Origin: Desulfobacteraceae bacterium
Lineage (GTDB): Bacteria > Desulfobacterota > Desulfobacteria > Desulfobacterales > JAABTS01
Assembly: GCA_011389735.1 (NCBI GenBank)
Contig: JAABTS010000011.1
Coordinates: 1-60,759 of the forward strand
Length of the DNA: 60,759 bases
Reading direction: 5' to 3'
Shown: one piece after another, positions 43,107 to 52,390 of the stretch
How positions within the stretch are numbered: the stretch's first letter is position 1
Layout: the number at the start of each line of letters is the position of its first letter
Made by a program: the position numbers and the translations under genes
The notes under the pieces: generated by a model
The model's input: only the letters and a program-made list of their open reading frames with translations
Database searches by the model: none
Told to the model about the DNA's origin: nothing

Positions 43107-44135
43107 ATGACCGCTTATTTCATCCGCCGTATCCTACTGATTATTCCCACCTTTTTCGGCGTTACGATTCTCGTTTTTTGTATCACCCGGATGACCCCGG
43201 GCGGCCCTATCGAACGAATTATCACTCAAGCCCGTATGCAGGGAATTTCGAGCGACGCCGGCGAGACTTCCGCTCGAAGCCGAACTCAACAGCCCCTGTC
43301 TCAAGATCAGATCGAAGAATTAAAACGCTATTACGGATTCGACAAGCCGGTTCTCATCAGTTATGCGTTGTGGCTCAAAAATATCTTGAAAGGCGATCTG
43401 GGGGTGTCCACCAGATATTATGATCCCGTTTGGGACATGATTATGGAACGGATTCCCATATCTCTTTATTTTGGATCCATATCCATGGTCATGATGTATG
43501 CGGTGTGTATTCCGTTGGGGATTGCAAAAGCCGTTCGGCATAAATCGACCTTCGATAATATTACTTCGGTCGTCGTGTTCATCGGGTACGCCATCCCGGG
43601 ATGGGTAATCGGGGTGTTTATGCTCGTATTGTTTGCATCTCATTGGGAAATATTTCCATTAGGCGGAATCGTCAGCGATTATTTTGACGAAATGAACCCA
43701 TTGGAAAAAGTATGGGATGTCGTTCGTCACACCATACTTCCTCTCATTGCTTATATGCTCGGTTCATTCACGGTAATGACCTTTCTAATGAAAAACACGC
43801 TGATGGATAACCTGGCGTCGGATTATATCAGAACCGCCATGGCCAAGGGACTCTCGTTCAAAAAAGCTGTTTTCAGACATGCGCTTCGGAACAGTCTCAT
43901 TCCAATCGCAACCCATTTCGGCAATAACGTGTCCATTATTTTGTCCGGTTCTTTTCTGATTGAAAAAGTATTCAATATCAACGGAATGGGACTTTTGGGG
44001 TATGAATCCGTAGTCGAAAGGGATTATCCCGTGGTCATGGGAATATTGGCGCTTTCTTCTCTTTTATTGATGATCGGCAATATTTTATCCGATTTCTGCG
44101 TGGCCTTTATCGATCCCAGAGTGCAATTCAAATGA
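43107..44135 (+). CDS. YejB-like peptide ABC transporter permease
   Basis: A 342-aa inner-membrane permease of the DppB/OppB class. It begins MTAYFIRRILLIIPTFFGVTILVFCITRMTPGGP, the standard start of this class, with a long first periplasmic loop typical of YejB and about six transmembrane helices. The EAA-type loop is YIRTAMAKGLSFKKAVFRHALRNSLIP, and the C-terminus IDPRVQFK is family-like. It would import peptides together with the YejE-like permease at 45512. No ATPase or peptide-binding protein of this system is in the window. A deleted repeat copy abuts its start. Confidence 0.9.
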   Translation: MTAYFIRRILLIIPTFFGVTILVFCITRMTPGGPIERIITQARMQGISSDAGETSARSRTQQPLSQDQIEELKRYYGFDKPVLISYALWLKNILKGDLGVSTRYYDPVWDMIMERIPISLYFGSISMVMMYAVCIPLGIAKAVRHKSTFDNITSVVVFIGYAIPGWVIGVFMLVLFASHWEIFPLGGIVSDYFDEMNPLEKVWDVVRHTILPLIAYMLGSFTVMTFLMKNTLMDNLASDYIRTAMAKGLSFKKAVFRHALRNSLIPIATHFGNNVSIILSGSFLIEKVFNINGMGLLGYESVVERDYPVVMGILALSSLLLMIGNILSDFCVAFIDPRVQFK

Positions 44136-44202
44136 CGGAAACCGACCCTGTAGGGCGTGTTGCAGGCGGCCGGTTTCCATATTGCCGCTTGTTGAATCAG
44201 GT

Positions 44203-44679
44203 TTATTCATCAGGCATGAAATGCTTGGGCGCTCGAACCGCCACAACCTCCCCTTTTGCGCAAACGACGTTACGGACGCTCAATTCGGAAGTGACAACCA
44301 CTTTCCGCCCCTTGATTTCCTTCACCCGGCCGCGAATTTCGATAACGTCGTCGATGGGCGTGGGTTTGAGATAATCCACATGCAATGATCCGGTCAGGAA
44401 ACGAATTGGAGGAGATGTCCCCATTTCCCGGCCTTCTTCCCGGTAAGCCGCCGCCGCCGCCGTTCCAGTGGAATGGCAATCGATGAGGGAGGCGATCAGG
44501 CCGCCGTATACGTAGCCGGGAATAGCGGTGTGATAAGGTTCGGGTTTAAAACGGCAAACGGATTCATCACCGTCCCAATAGCTCTTGATTTGATGGCCGT
44601 GTTCGTTTAACCGACCGCAGCCGTAGCACCGGCTGACATCATCCGGATAATAGTCCTGAAATGCTTTTTCTTCCTGCAT
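44203..44679 (-). CDS. PaaI-family hotdog thioesterase
   Basis: A 158-aa single hotdog-fold domain with PGYVYGGLIASLIDCHSTGTAAAA as the central helix and active-site loop and SLHVDYLKPTPIDDVIEIRGRVKEIKGRKVVV as the beta half. It likely hydrolyses an acyl-CoA. A CYGCG motif near the N-terminus is frequently seen in this subfamily. AGGA lies before the ATG. It is transcribed against the flanking permease genes and downstream of the flavodoxin gene by 85 nt. Confidence 0.85.
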   Translation of the reverse strand: MQEEKAFQDYYPDDVSRCYGCGRLNEHGHQIKSYWDGDESVCRFKPEPYHTAIPGYVYGGLIASLIDCHSTGTAAAAAYREEGREMGTSPPIRFLTGSLHVDYLKPTPIDDVIEIRGRVKEIKGRKVVVTSELSVRNVVCAKGEVVAVRAPKHFMPDE

Positions 44680-44764
44680 GGAGCGTCCTTTCCTGGTTTT
44701 TCGAAATTAATAGTTAATATAAACAGGTTATGTCAAATATCGGAGTTCAAACAGCCTCAGCGGG

Positions 44765-45247
44765 TTAGATTCCCAGTTTTTGAGCCGTTTCGGCGACCCG
44801 TTGACCGAGCTTCCCGGCGTTTTCAAGGGCGGCTGCATCGGGAGTCCCCGCGCAGGCCGTTCCGTAATGGCCTGTGGCGGACATGGGATCACCGACGATT
44901 ATCATCCCGTAAATCATCATTACTTGTATGATCGACATCATGGTGGTTTCCTTGCCGCCGGTCGGATCCCCGGACGTAGCGAAGGCCGCGCCCACCTTGC
45001 CTTCCATTTTGCGGCGTACGCTGATAAAATCATCGAACACTTTTTTCAGTTCAGCCGCCATAACTCCAAAATAAACCGGAGACCCGGCGATTATCCCTGA
45101 CGCCGATTCGAAGTCGGCTTTTTCCACCTGATCCGTTTTTTTCATGACCGCTTCCGCTCCGGCGACCCGATTGACTCCTTCAGCGACAGCCTCCGCAAGT
45201 TTTTTGGTGTTACCGCCCTTTGAGTGGTACAAAACTAGAATTTTCAT
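44765..45247 (-). CDS. Flavodoxin-family / WrbA-like protein
   Basis: A 160-aa FMN-binding protein: LVLYHSKGGNTKKLAEAVAEG is the phosphate-binding loop, GSPVYFGVMAAELKKVFDD the second flavin contact and FATSGDPTGGKETTMMSI the third. The class covers NAD(P)H:quinone oxidoreductases of the WrbA type and related flavodoxins. The ATG at 45247 follows AGGAGGATGCTG; the longer frame to 45286 is leader. It may share a message with the thioesterase downstream. Confidence 0.88.
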   Translation of the reverse strand: MKILVLYHSKGGNTKKLAEAVAEGVNRVAGAEAVMKKTDQVEKADFESASGIIAGSPVYFGVMAAELKKVFDDFISVRRKMEGKVGAAFATSGDPTGGKETTMMSIIQVMMIYGMIIVGDPMSATGHYGTACAGTPDAAALENAGKLGQRVAETAQKLGI

Positions 45248-45274
45248 CAGCATCCTCCTTGATTTTTTTTGGCT

Positions 45275-45383
45275 ACAGATTTTCAAAAAATAAATTTCAC
45301 AAGGGGCGGGCCCGGGATCATACTATTCTTATATCCCGGGACCGCAACACGGTGAAATTCGATTTCCGTAAGATTATATATCG
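45275..45383. repeat. Best-preserved family P palindrome
   Basis: ACAGATTTTCAAAAAATAAA, TTTCACAAGGGGCGGGCCCGGGAT, centre CATACTATTCTTAT, then ATCCCGGGACCGCAACACGG, TGAAATTCGATTTCCG and TAAGATTATATA. The arms run about 48 nt each. It sits between divergent flavodoxin and YejE-like genes, so it could affect both 5' regions. Confidence 0.85.
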
Positions 45384-45511
45384 CTTATGAGGCGGTCAAA
45401 CAAGAATTTTCTTGAAAAATTCAACGAGTTCCTGCAAAGATGAGATGCTTTTTACAGGCTGTGGCGCTTTTCAGATTTTATCATTACATAACTAAGACAA
45501 TATTGACGCAA

Positions 45512-46555
45512 ATGCAGATCAATCCGCTAACATTAAAAAAAATAAACCGCTTCCGGTCAATCCGGAGAGGGTATTATTCTTTCGTCGTTCTTATGATTGC
45601 GGTCTTGTTTTCCCTGTCGGCCGAATTGTTCATCAATAAGCGGGCCGTCATGGTTCATTATGAAGGACGGTATTATTTCCCGGCGTACGGAGAAATGATT
45701 CCGGGTGATACGTTTGGTTTGAACTATGAATACGAGACCGATTACAAATCCCTGAAAAGGCGCTTTGAAAAGGAAAACAGCGGCAATTGGGTGTTGATGC
45801 CGGTAATTCCGTATGATCCGTTCGAATCGGATTTTCGGGACCTGGATTATCCCCCTTATCCGCCTTCGTTGAAAGACCGCCATATTTTTGGGACGGATAT
45901 CGTGGGACGTGATGTTTTTGCACGGCTGGTCTATGGATTTCGGATTTCGTTTTCCTTTTCCCTTGCCCTCCTGGCGATGAATTATCTGATCGGGATAAGC
46001 GCCGGATGCGGCATGGGGTATGCCGGAGGCAAATTTGATTTATTGTTTCAAAGAGTCATTGAAATATGGACCAACATCCCTATCCTGTATGTGGTTATTA
46101 TCCTGTCCTCGATTCTAGGAGCCGATTTTATGCTCCTGGTGCTCATTATGGCGGCGTTTGGATGGACGTCGATCACCTGGACCATGAGAACCGTGACTTA
46201 CAAAGAAAAGGCCAGAGAATATGTGATCGCCGCAAAAGCGCTCGGGGCGTCGGATTTCAGAATTGTTTTTCTCCATATCATCCCAAATACGGTGTCTTTG
46301 ATCATCACTTATATACCGTTTTCAATTTCCAGCGGAATTGTTGCGCTGACGGCCCTGGATTATCTTGGATTCGGCCTTCCTCCGCCAACGCCGAGCTGGG
46401 GGGAATTGTTGCAGCAAGGATGGGAAAATATGAACGCCTGGTGGATTGTGGGATCGGTCGTGGCTTTCATGATCGCCACGCTGCTCATGGTTACGTTTAT
46501 CGGTGAAGCGGTTCGGGAGGCGTTTGACCCGAAGCTCCACACAACCTATGAATAA
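45512..46555 (+). CDS. YejE-like peptide ABC transporter permease
   Basis: About 347 aa from the chosen ATG (MQINPLTLKKINRFRSIRRGY); an ATG at 45440 is also in frame and no clear Shine-Dalgarno decides. One N-terminal helix, then a long periplasmic region ending PYPPSLKDRHIFGTDIVGRDVFARLVYGFRIS, which is characteristic of YejE, then about five helices and the EAA loop YVIAAKALGASDFRIVFLHIIPN. It is the partner of the YejB-like permease, yet two minus-strand genes lie between them. In yejABEF operons these genes are adjacent. Confidence 0.9.
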   Translation: MQINPLTLKKINRFRSIRRGYYSFVVLMIAVLFSLSAELFINKRAVMVHYEGRYYFPAYGEMIPGDTFGLNYEYETDYKSLKRRFEKENSGNWVLMPVIPYDPFESDFRDLDYPPYPPSLKDRHIFGTDIVGRDVFARLVYGFRISFSFSLALLAMNYLIGISAGCGMGYAGGKFDLLFQRVIEIWTNIPILYVVIILSSILGADFMLLVLIMAAFGWTSITWTMRTVTYKEKAREYVIAAKALGASDFRIVFLHIIPNTVSLIITYIPFSISSGIVALTALDYLGFGLPPPTPSWGELLQQGWENMNAWWIVGSVVAFMIATLLMVTFIGEAVREAFDPKLHTTYE

Positions 46556-46564
46556 ACCGATCAT

Positions 46565-46795
46565 TCAAGATTGTTATATATGTCGCCGGAAATTACATTG
46601 CGCCAGGCGGCGGGTACAGATAATACTGTTCTCTATCTTTTCAGGTATTAAATTTCACAAGACCGCAAGCCTGAGACGTATCTTGAATTTTTAATTCGGG
46701 GATGATGAAAGCAGCGATTAAAAAAATCGCTGTACAGCATATCCCAGACCGGCGACATAATGAAATTTAGTTTCCGAAAACCTATAAATGTATAA
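46565..46795. repeat. Compound family P repeat with internal hairpin
   Basis: A first left-half copy (46572-46630, GCCGGAAATTACATTGCG, AGGCGGCGGG) runs into a second left half (from 46637, TTTTCAGGTATTAAATTTCA). An exact hairpin CAGCGATT-AAAAA-AATCGCTG follows (46712-46732), then a right half (46735-46795, ATAATGAAATTTAGTTTCCG). Together with the heptamer array it fills the 327-bp gap after the YejE-like gene. Confidence 0.7.
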
Positions 46796-46796
46796 A

Positions 46797-46881
46797 TGGG
46801 GACTCAACATTCAACATTCAACATTCAACATTCAACATTTACCATTCAACATTTACCATTCAACATTCAACATTTACCATT
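46797..46881. repeat. CATTCAA heptamer array
   Basis: After ATAAATGGGGACTCAA, about ten units of CATTCAA and its variant CATTTAC run to the stop codon of the solute-binding protein gene (46883). The entry sequence ATGGG-ACTCA matches the centre of the array at 20296-20433, so both come from one repeat type; here only the right-hand half is present. Confidence 0.85.
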
Positions 46882-46882
46882 T

Positions 46883-47635
46883 CTAAAATCCGTATTTGGA
46901 TATAATCCGATCGTATGTTCCGTTGCTTTTTATTTTGGCGAGACCTCTGTTGAAGGTCTCTGTTTTTTGCAAGTAGCCCGGCGCGTTTTTGGAGAACATC
47001 ATATAGAGCTTGTTTACCGTCAAAGGCGGATCGATAGGTTCAAGTTTACGCTTGTCGGCCCCGAACAGCTTTTCTTTCATGCTGTAGAAGCCGGCGAATT
47101 TATCGAGAACAATCAGATCGGCCTGCTTATAGATAATCTTTTTCAACAGGAGCACTTCCGACGTGGATTCCACCTTGTCCAGGTAATCCGCGCTGTCGAA
47201 TTCCGGGGAATTGGCGTATCCCTTGACGACTCCGATTCTATAATCTTTTAGAGCTTTTAGATCGCCGTTCCAGTCAATCGACGTATCTTTTCGCTTAAAG
47301 AACACGATCGGGCTTTCCAGAAAAGATTCCGAAAATTGATAGGTTTCAGCCCTTTCATCAGTATAATAGGCGGTTCCGACAGCGTCATAGTTTCCGGCTT
47401 TGACCTCTTCCAGCGTCAATGTCCACGACATGAAATTGTATTTGACATCATAGCCCATGCTTTGAAATGCGGCGCTGATGATTTCCAGCCCGATGCCGTG
47501 ATTTTCGATAAATCTTCCGGAATACGGAAGCCATTCCAGGTTCGCCACGGAAATCGTCTTGTTGTCTCGAGCCGGCAGTTGGGATGGTATTGCTAACAAA
47601 AACAGTATAATAATAATTCCGAATCTTTTTAACAT
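46883..47635 (-). CDS. Amino-acid-type periplasmic solute-binding protein (SBP_bac_3)
   Basis: A 250-aa exported protein with a signal peptide (RFGIIIILFLLAIPSQLPA) and a type 3 solute-binding fold: ISVANLEWLPYSGRFIENHGIGLEII at the start, AGNYDAVGTAYYTDERAETYQFSESFLESPIVFF in the middle, and FNRGLAKIKSNGTYDRIISKYGF at the end. The family binds polar amino acids or acts as a sensor input. There is no permease or ATPase next to it. The gene is divergent from carA across 321 nt that otherwise show only a possible carA promoter. Confidence 0.85.
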   Translation of the reverse strand: MLKRFGIIIILFLLAIPSQLPARDNKTISVANLEWLPYSGRFIENHGIGLEIISAAFQSMGYDVKYNFMSWTLTLEEVKAGNYDAVGTAYYTDERAETYQFSESFLESPIVFFKRKDTSIDWNGDLKALKDYRIGVVKGYANSPEFDSADYLDKVESTSEVLLLKKIIYKQADLIVLDKFAGFYSMKEKLFGADKRKLEPIDPPLTVNKLYMMFSKNAPGYLQKTETFNRGLAKIKSNGTYDRIISKYGF

Positions 47636-47863
47636 ACGAACTCCCGAAATTTAAGGCCTTTGGAAATAAATAAAATACCAATCTACGCTTTTAAGACTGT
47701 TGCAAGGATCTTCAGAATCTAAAATAGCAGAACCGGTAAGTGAAATCAAGAGAATATTAAAATAGATCAACCCTCTGAAATAAAAGGTGGATTAATGGTT
47801 TGGGCCGGCTTTTGAAAGTCTGCAATACAAAAACGGGGTCATTGAAAACCGGAAATTTAACTC

Positions 47864-47892
47864 TTGCTGAAATCACAAGTTCATGCTAGAAA
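47864..47892 (+). promoter_or_regulatory. Possible carA promoter
   Basis: TTGCTG (47864-47869), 17 nt, TAGAAA (47887-47892). Both boxes are partial matches (three and four of six). No attenuator or PyrR/ArgR-like site could be recognised in the leader. Confidence 0.35.
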
Positions 47893-47956
47893 TTGCCCCG
47901 TAAATTAATGTTATGGATTTTAACAAAACATCAACCAAAGGATGTACTCGAGGAAA

Positions 47957-49081
47957 ATGAAGGCCCTGCTAGCTTTAGAAGATGGAAAAACGTTTCCGTG
48001 CAGATCGTTCACCGGGCCGGGAGAGGCTTTCGGTGAAATTGTGTTCAACACAGGAATGACCGGATATCAGGAAATATTGACGGACCCGTCGTACCGGGGC
48101 CAGATGGTGACCATGACCTACCCTCTGATCGGGAATTACGGAGTCAATTCAGATGATATCGAGTCGGATAGAATTCAGGTGTCGGCCTTTTTAGTCAAAG
48201 AATATCAGGATTTTCCCAGCAATTACAGATCGCAGAGGGCTCTTGCTGACTACTTGAACAGTGAAAATATCATGGGGGTCGAGGATCTGGACACGCGGGC
48301 GTTAACGCGCCATATCCGCACCGCAGGGGCCATGCAGGCGTATATTTCCACAGGCGATTTAAACCCTGAATCCTGTGTTCGGACCGCCGCCGACGCCACA
48401 GGGATTGTGGGGCGGGATCTGGTTCAGGACGTGACCACGAACATGTCCTATCACTGGGAAAATGGAATGAAAACGCCTTTAAACGCCGATATGCCCGATT
48501 CCGGAGTCTGGCGGATTCCGTCGTTGAGAAAAAAAATCGTCGCTTTTGATTTTGGGATTAAATACAATATCTTGAGGAGCCTGGAAACGCTTGGGGTCGA
48601 AATTCTGGTCGTTCCAGCATCCACGGGAGCGGACGTCGTTCGAAGGTATAAACCGGACGGTATTTTCCTGTCCAACGGCCCCGGCGATCCGGAACCGGTG
48701 ACTTACGCCATCGACACCATTCGCGATTTGCTGGGATACCGCCCCATGTTCGGTATTTGCCTGGGGCATCAGCTTCTGGCGCTGGCGCTCGGATGCCGAA
48801 CCTATAAATTAAAATTCGGCCATCGAGGCCCGAATCAACCTGTCCAGCATATTCCAAGCGGCCGGATCGAAATCACGGCCCAGAATCACGGGTTTGCGGT
48901 TGATTCCGACAGTATTCAAAACGGTATGGAAATTACGCATATCAACTTAAATGACCGCACCCTGGAAGGGTTTAGCCATAAGGAAATGTCTGTTTTGGGG
49001 ATTCAATATCATCCGGAAGCGTCTCCGGGGCCTCATGATGCGCAATATTTGTTTTCGGAGTTTAGCCGGATGATGGAATGA
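47957..49081 (+). CDS. carA: Carbamoyl-phosphate synthase small subunit
   Basis: A 374-aa class I glutamine amidotransferase subunit that supplies ammonia to CarB for arginine and pyrimidine synthesis. The N-terminal CarA domain (GPGEAFGEIVFNTGMTGYQEILTDPSY) is followed by the GATase domain with nucleophile Cys268 in GICLGHQ and the His/Glu pair in QYHPEASPGPHD. ATG 47957 (MKALLALEDG) is the family-like start after GAGGA; ATG 47942 is possible too. carB begins 64 nt after its stop. Confidence 0.97.
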   Translation: MKALLALEDGKTFPCRSFTGPGEAFGEIVFNTGMTGYQEILTDPSYRGQMVTMTYPLIGNYGVNSDDIESDRIQVSAFLVKEYQDFPSNYRSQRALADYLNSENIMGVEDLDTRALTRHIRTAGAMQAYISTGDLNPESCVRTAADATGIVGRDLVQDVTTNMSYHWENGMKTPLNADMPDSGVWRIPSLRKKIVAFDFGIKYNILRSLETLGVEILVVPASTGADVVRRYKPDGIFLSNGPGDPEPVTYAIDTIRDLLGYRPMFGICLGHQLLALALGCRTYKLKFGHRGPNQPVQHIPSGRIEITAQNHGFAVDSDSIQNGMEITHINLNDRTLEGFSHKEMSVLGIQYHPEASPGPHDAQYLFSEFSRMME

Positions 49082-49145
49082 CGCCGGCGGAGTATCACCG
49101 TCCGTATCTGTTGTATAACCATTTAAAAATTCAGTAAAAGTAGAA

Positions 49146-52100
49146 ATGCCTAAAAGAACCGATATTGAAAAAATACTGATTATTGGCGCAGGGCCGATTA
49201 TCATCAGCCAGGCCTGCGAATTCGATTATTCGGGAACTCAAGCCTGCAAGGCCTTGAAAGAAGAGGGATACGAGATTGTTTTGGTCAACAGCAATCCGGC
49301 CACAATAATGACGGACCCGGAAATGGCTCACCGCACCTACATCGAACCGGTGACCGCGGATACGATCGCCCGGGTCGTCGAACGGGAAAGACCCTGCGCT
49401 CTCCTGCCCACGCTTGGAGGCCAGACCGGCTTGAACACCGCCATAGAGACGGCGAAACGAGGCGTCCTGGACCAGTTCGGCGTGGAAATGATCGGCGCTA
49501 ATGTTGAATCGATCAATAAAGCGGAAGACCGTGATTTGTTCCGAAACGCCATGTCCAAAATCGGGCTTCGGGTTCCTCGGAGCGGCGTTGCGGCCAGTAT
49601 GTCTCAAGCGTTTGATATAGCCGACAGGATCGGGCTTCCGGTTATTGTGAGGACGAGTTTCACCCTCGGAGGCACCGGCGGCGGCGTGGCTTACAACCCC
49701 GAAGAGCTGGACGCGATGGTCCGCGCCGGGCTTTCAGCAGGCCTGATCGGCCAGGTGATGCTCGAAGAATCGGTCCTCGGATGGAAAGAATACGAACTCG
49801 AAGTCATGCGGGACAAAAAAGATAATGTAGTGATCATCTGTTCCATTGAAAATATCGATCCCATGGGTGTTCACACGGGGGACAGCATAACAGTGGCGCC
49901 GGCTCAGACGCTGTCCGACAAGGAGTACCAGAAACTCCGTGACGCATCTATCGCCGTCATGCGCGAAATCGGCGTGGACACCGGCGGTTCCAACGTTCAG
50001 TTCGCCATAAATCCGGAAAACGGGGAGATGATCATTGTGGAGATGAATCCTCGGGTGTCCCGAAGTTCCGCGCTGGCGTCCAAAGCCACGGGGTATCCGA
50101 TCGCCAAAATCGCCGCCAAGCTGGCCGTTGGATATACGCTCGACGAAATCCCCAATGATATCACGGGCGAAACCATGGCCTCGTTCGAACCGATGATCGA
50201 TTATTGCGTGACTAAAATTCCCCGATGGACTTTCGAAAAATTTCCTGAAACAGAAGATGTTCTGTCTACGTCCATGAAATCGGTCGGTGAAGTCATGGCT
50301 ATCGGCCGGACGTTCAAGGAATCCTTTCAGAAGGCGATCAGGTCTCTTGAAACCGGCCGATTCGGTTTCGGGGCCGACGGCAAAGGCCCCGACGGCGGCG
50401 ACGATACGCCGCCGCCTGTCCATGAAATCGAAAAAAAGCTGGCCACGCCCAATTCTCAGCGCCTGTTCTATATTCGATCCGCGCTTTTGAATGGAATGTC
50501 ATACCGGAAAATTTATGAACTGACCGGAATCGATCCCTGGTTTATCAATCAATTCGACCAGATCGTCCGGATGGAGAACCGAATTCGTAATATAGACACC
50601 AACGAAGAACCGCTCCCGATCGATTTATTGAGGAGAGCCAAAGGCTTCGGGTTTTCGGATGTGCAGATAGCTCATTTGAGGGGCCTGAAAGAAGATCAGA
50701 TTTTTCAGCACCGGAACGAACATGGCGTCAAACCCGTCTACAAGCTTGTGGACACCTGCGCAGCGGAATTCGAGGCGGTGACGCCATATTACTATTCATC
50801 TTATGAACAGGAAAACGAAGCCAGAGTGTCGGATAGGAAAAAAGTGATGATCATCGGCGGAGGACCGAATCGAATCGGGCAGGGAATCGAATTCGATTAT
50901 TGCTGTGTTCACGCCTCTTTCGCCTTACGAGATGAAGGCGTTGAGAGCATTATGGTCAACAGCAACCCGGAAACGGTCAGCACGGATTATGACACGTCGG
51001 ATAAGCTCTATTTTGAACCGCTCACCAGGGAAGATATTCTACACATTGCTGAAATGGAGAAGCCGTTCGGGGTGATCGTGCAGTTCGGCGGCCAGACTCC
51101 GCTTAATCTTGCGGTTCCTTTACACAAGGCCGGCGTGCCGATTTTGGGAACCCAGCCGGAAAGTATTCATCGAGCCGAAGACCGGAAGCAGTTTCAGGCC
51201 ATGCTGAACAAGCTGGGGCTGGTTCAGCCGGCAAACGATACGGCCGCCGACATCGGCGAAGCTTTGAAGATCGCGTCGAGGATCGGATATCCGGTTATTG
51301 TGAGGCCGTCGTATGTATTGGGCGGCAGGGCCATGAAAATCGTGTACGGCCCGGAAGAACTGGAAAATTTCGCGCGGCTGGCCATTCTCGCGTCTCCGGA
51401 GCATCCGGTGTTGATCGATAATTTTATCGAGGACGCATTCGAAATCGATGTGGATGCTGTATGCGACGGTAAAAAGACCATTATCGGAGGGATTATGGAG
51501 CACATTGAAGAAGCCGGCGTCCATTCGGGAGATTCCGCCTGTATGCTGCCGCCCATGAGCATCGGTCCCGAGATGATCGAAGAGATGATGCGGGCCACCG
51601 GGGCCATGGCTGAAGAACTCGGCGTTGTCGGCCTGATCAATGTTCAGTACACGATCAAGGACAACCGGCTGTATGTGCTGGAAGTGAATCCCCGGGCCTC
51701 CAGAACGATACCGTTCGTCAGCAAGGCCACCGGCGTTCCCCTCGCCGATATCGCTACGCGGGTTATGCTCGGGCGAACTTTGGACGAATTAGGCGTGGTC
51801 TCGGAAATCATTCCTGCGCATATTTCGGTCAAGGAAGCGGTTCTTCCGTTTGACCGGTTTGCCGATGTAGATACGTTGCTTGGTCCGGAAATGAAATCCA
51901 CCGGCGAAGTCATGGGGATTGATATGGAATTCGGCCACGCCTACGCCAAAGCTCAATTGGGGGCCGGTCAGAATATTCCGACATCAGGGACGGTCTTTAT
52001 CAGCGTTATTGATGACGACAAGCAAACAGTTCTTCCTGTAGCTGAAGAATACGCCCGGCTGGGGATCAATATCGTTGCGACTCAGGGAACCTCGAAGTTC

Positions 52101-52385
52101 TTGAAAGCCCACGGAATACCCAATACGGCTGTCAATAAGGTCTCCCAGGGGCGGCCTCATATTGTGGACGCTATCAAAAACGGAGAAATTCAAATGATCG
52201 TCAACACGTCGCTGGGAACCAAAACCGTCCGGGACGGCTATATAATACGGCGAACCGCGCTCAAGTACAAAATTCCCTACGCCACCACAATCGCGGGCGG
52301 CATGGCCGTCTGCAAAGCCATAGCCGCCTTGAAACAAATGAACATAACGGTAAAAACGCTTCAAGAATACCATCAGGGATTATAA
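49146..52385 (+). CDS. carB: Carbamoyl-phosphate synthase large subunit
   Basis: Full length at 1079 aa with the two homologous ATP-grasp halves: carboxy-phosphate ([24 protein letters not shown] at the N-terminus) and carbamoyl-phosphate ([22 protein letters not shown] near residue 560). The MGS-like allosteric domain lies at the C-terminus ([38 protein letters not shown]). The signature [18 protein letters not shown] is intact, as is [18 protein letters not shown]. purF follows after 5 nt. Confidence 0.98.
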   Translation: MPKRTDIEKILIIGAGPIIISQACEFDYSGTQACKALKEEGYEIVLVNSNPATIMTDPEMAHRTYIEPVTADTIARVVERERPCALLPTLGGQTGLNTAIETAKRGVLDQFGVEMIGANVESINKAEDRDLFRNAMSKIGLRVPRSGVAASMSQAFDIADRIGLPVIVRTSFTLGGTGGGVAYNPEELDAMVRAGLSAGLIGQVMLEESVLGWKEYELEVMRDKKDNVVIICSIENIDPMGVHTGDSITVAPAQTLSDKEYQKLRDASIAVMREIGVDTGGSNVQFAINPENGEMIIVEMNPRVSRSSALASKATGYPIAKIAAKLAVGYTLDEIPNDITGETMASFEPMIDYCVTKIPRWTFEKFPETEDVLSTSMKSVGEVMAIGRTFKESFQKAIRSLETGRFGFGADGKGPDGGDDTPPPVHEIEKKLATPNSQRLFYIRSALLNGMSYRKIYELTGIDPWFINQFDQIVRMENRIRNIDTNEEPLPIDLLRRAKGFGFSDVQIAHLRGLKEDQIFQHRNEHGVKPVYKLVDTCAAEFEAVTPYYYSSYEQENEARVSDRKKVMIIGGGPNRIGQGIEFDYCCVHASFALRDEGVESIMVNSNPETVSTDYDTSDKLYFEPLTREDILHIAEMEKPFGVIVQFGGQTPLNLAVPLHKAGVPILGTQPESIHRAEDRKQFQAMLNKLGLVQPANDTAADIGEALKIASRIGYPVIVRPSYVLGGRAMKIVYGPEELENFARLAILASPEHPVLIDNFIEDAFEIDVDAVCDGKKTIIGGIMEHIEEAGVHSGDSACMLPPMSIGPEMIEEMMRATGAMAEELGVVGLINVQYTIKDNRLYVLEVNPRASRTIPFVSKATGVPLADIATRVMLGRTLDELGVVSEIIPAHISVKEAVLPFDRFADVDTLLGPEMKSTGEVMGIDMEFGHAYAKAQLGAGQNIPTSGTVFISVIDDDKQTVLPVAEEYARLGINIVATQGTSKFLKAHGIPNTAVNKVSQGRPHIVDAIKNGEIQMIVNTSLGTKTVRDGYIIRRTALKYKIPYATTIAGGMAVCKAIAALKQMNITVKTLQEYHQGL

Positions 52386-52390
52386 TTAAA

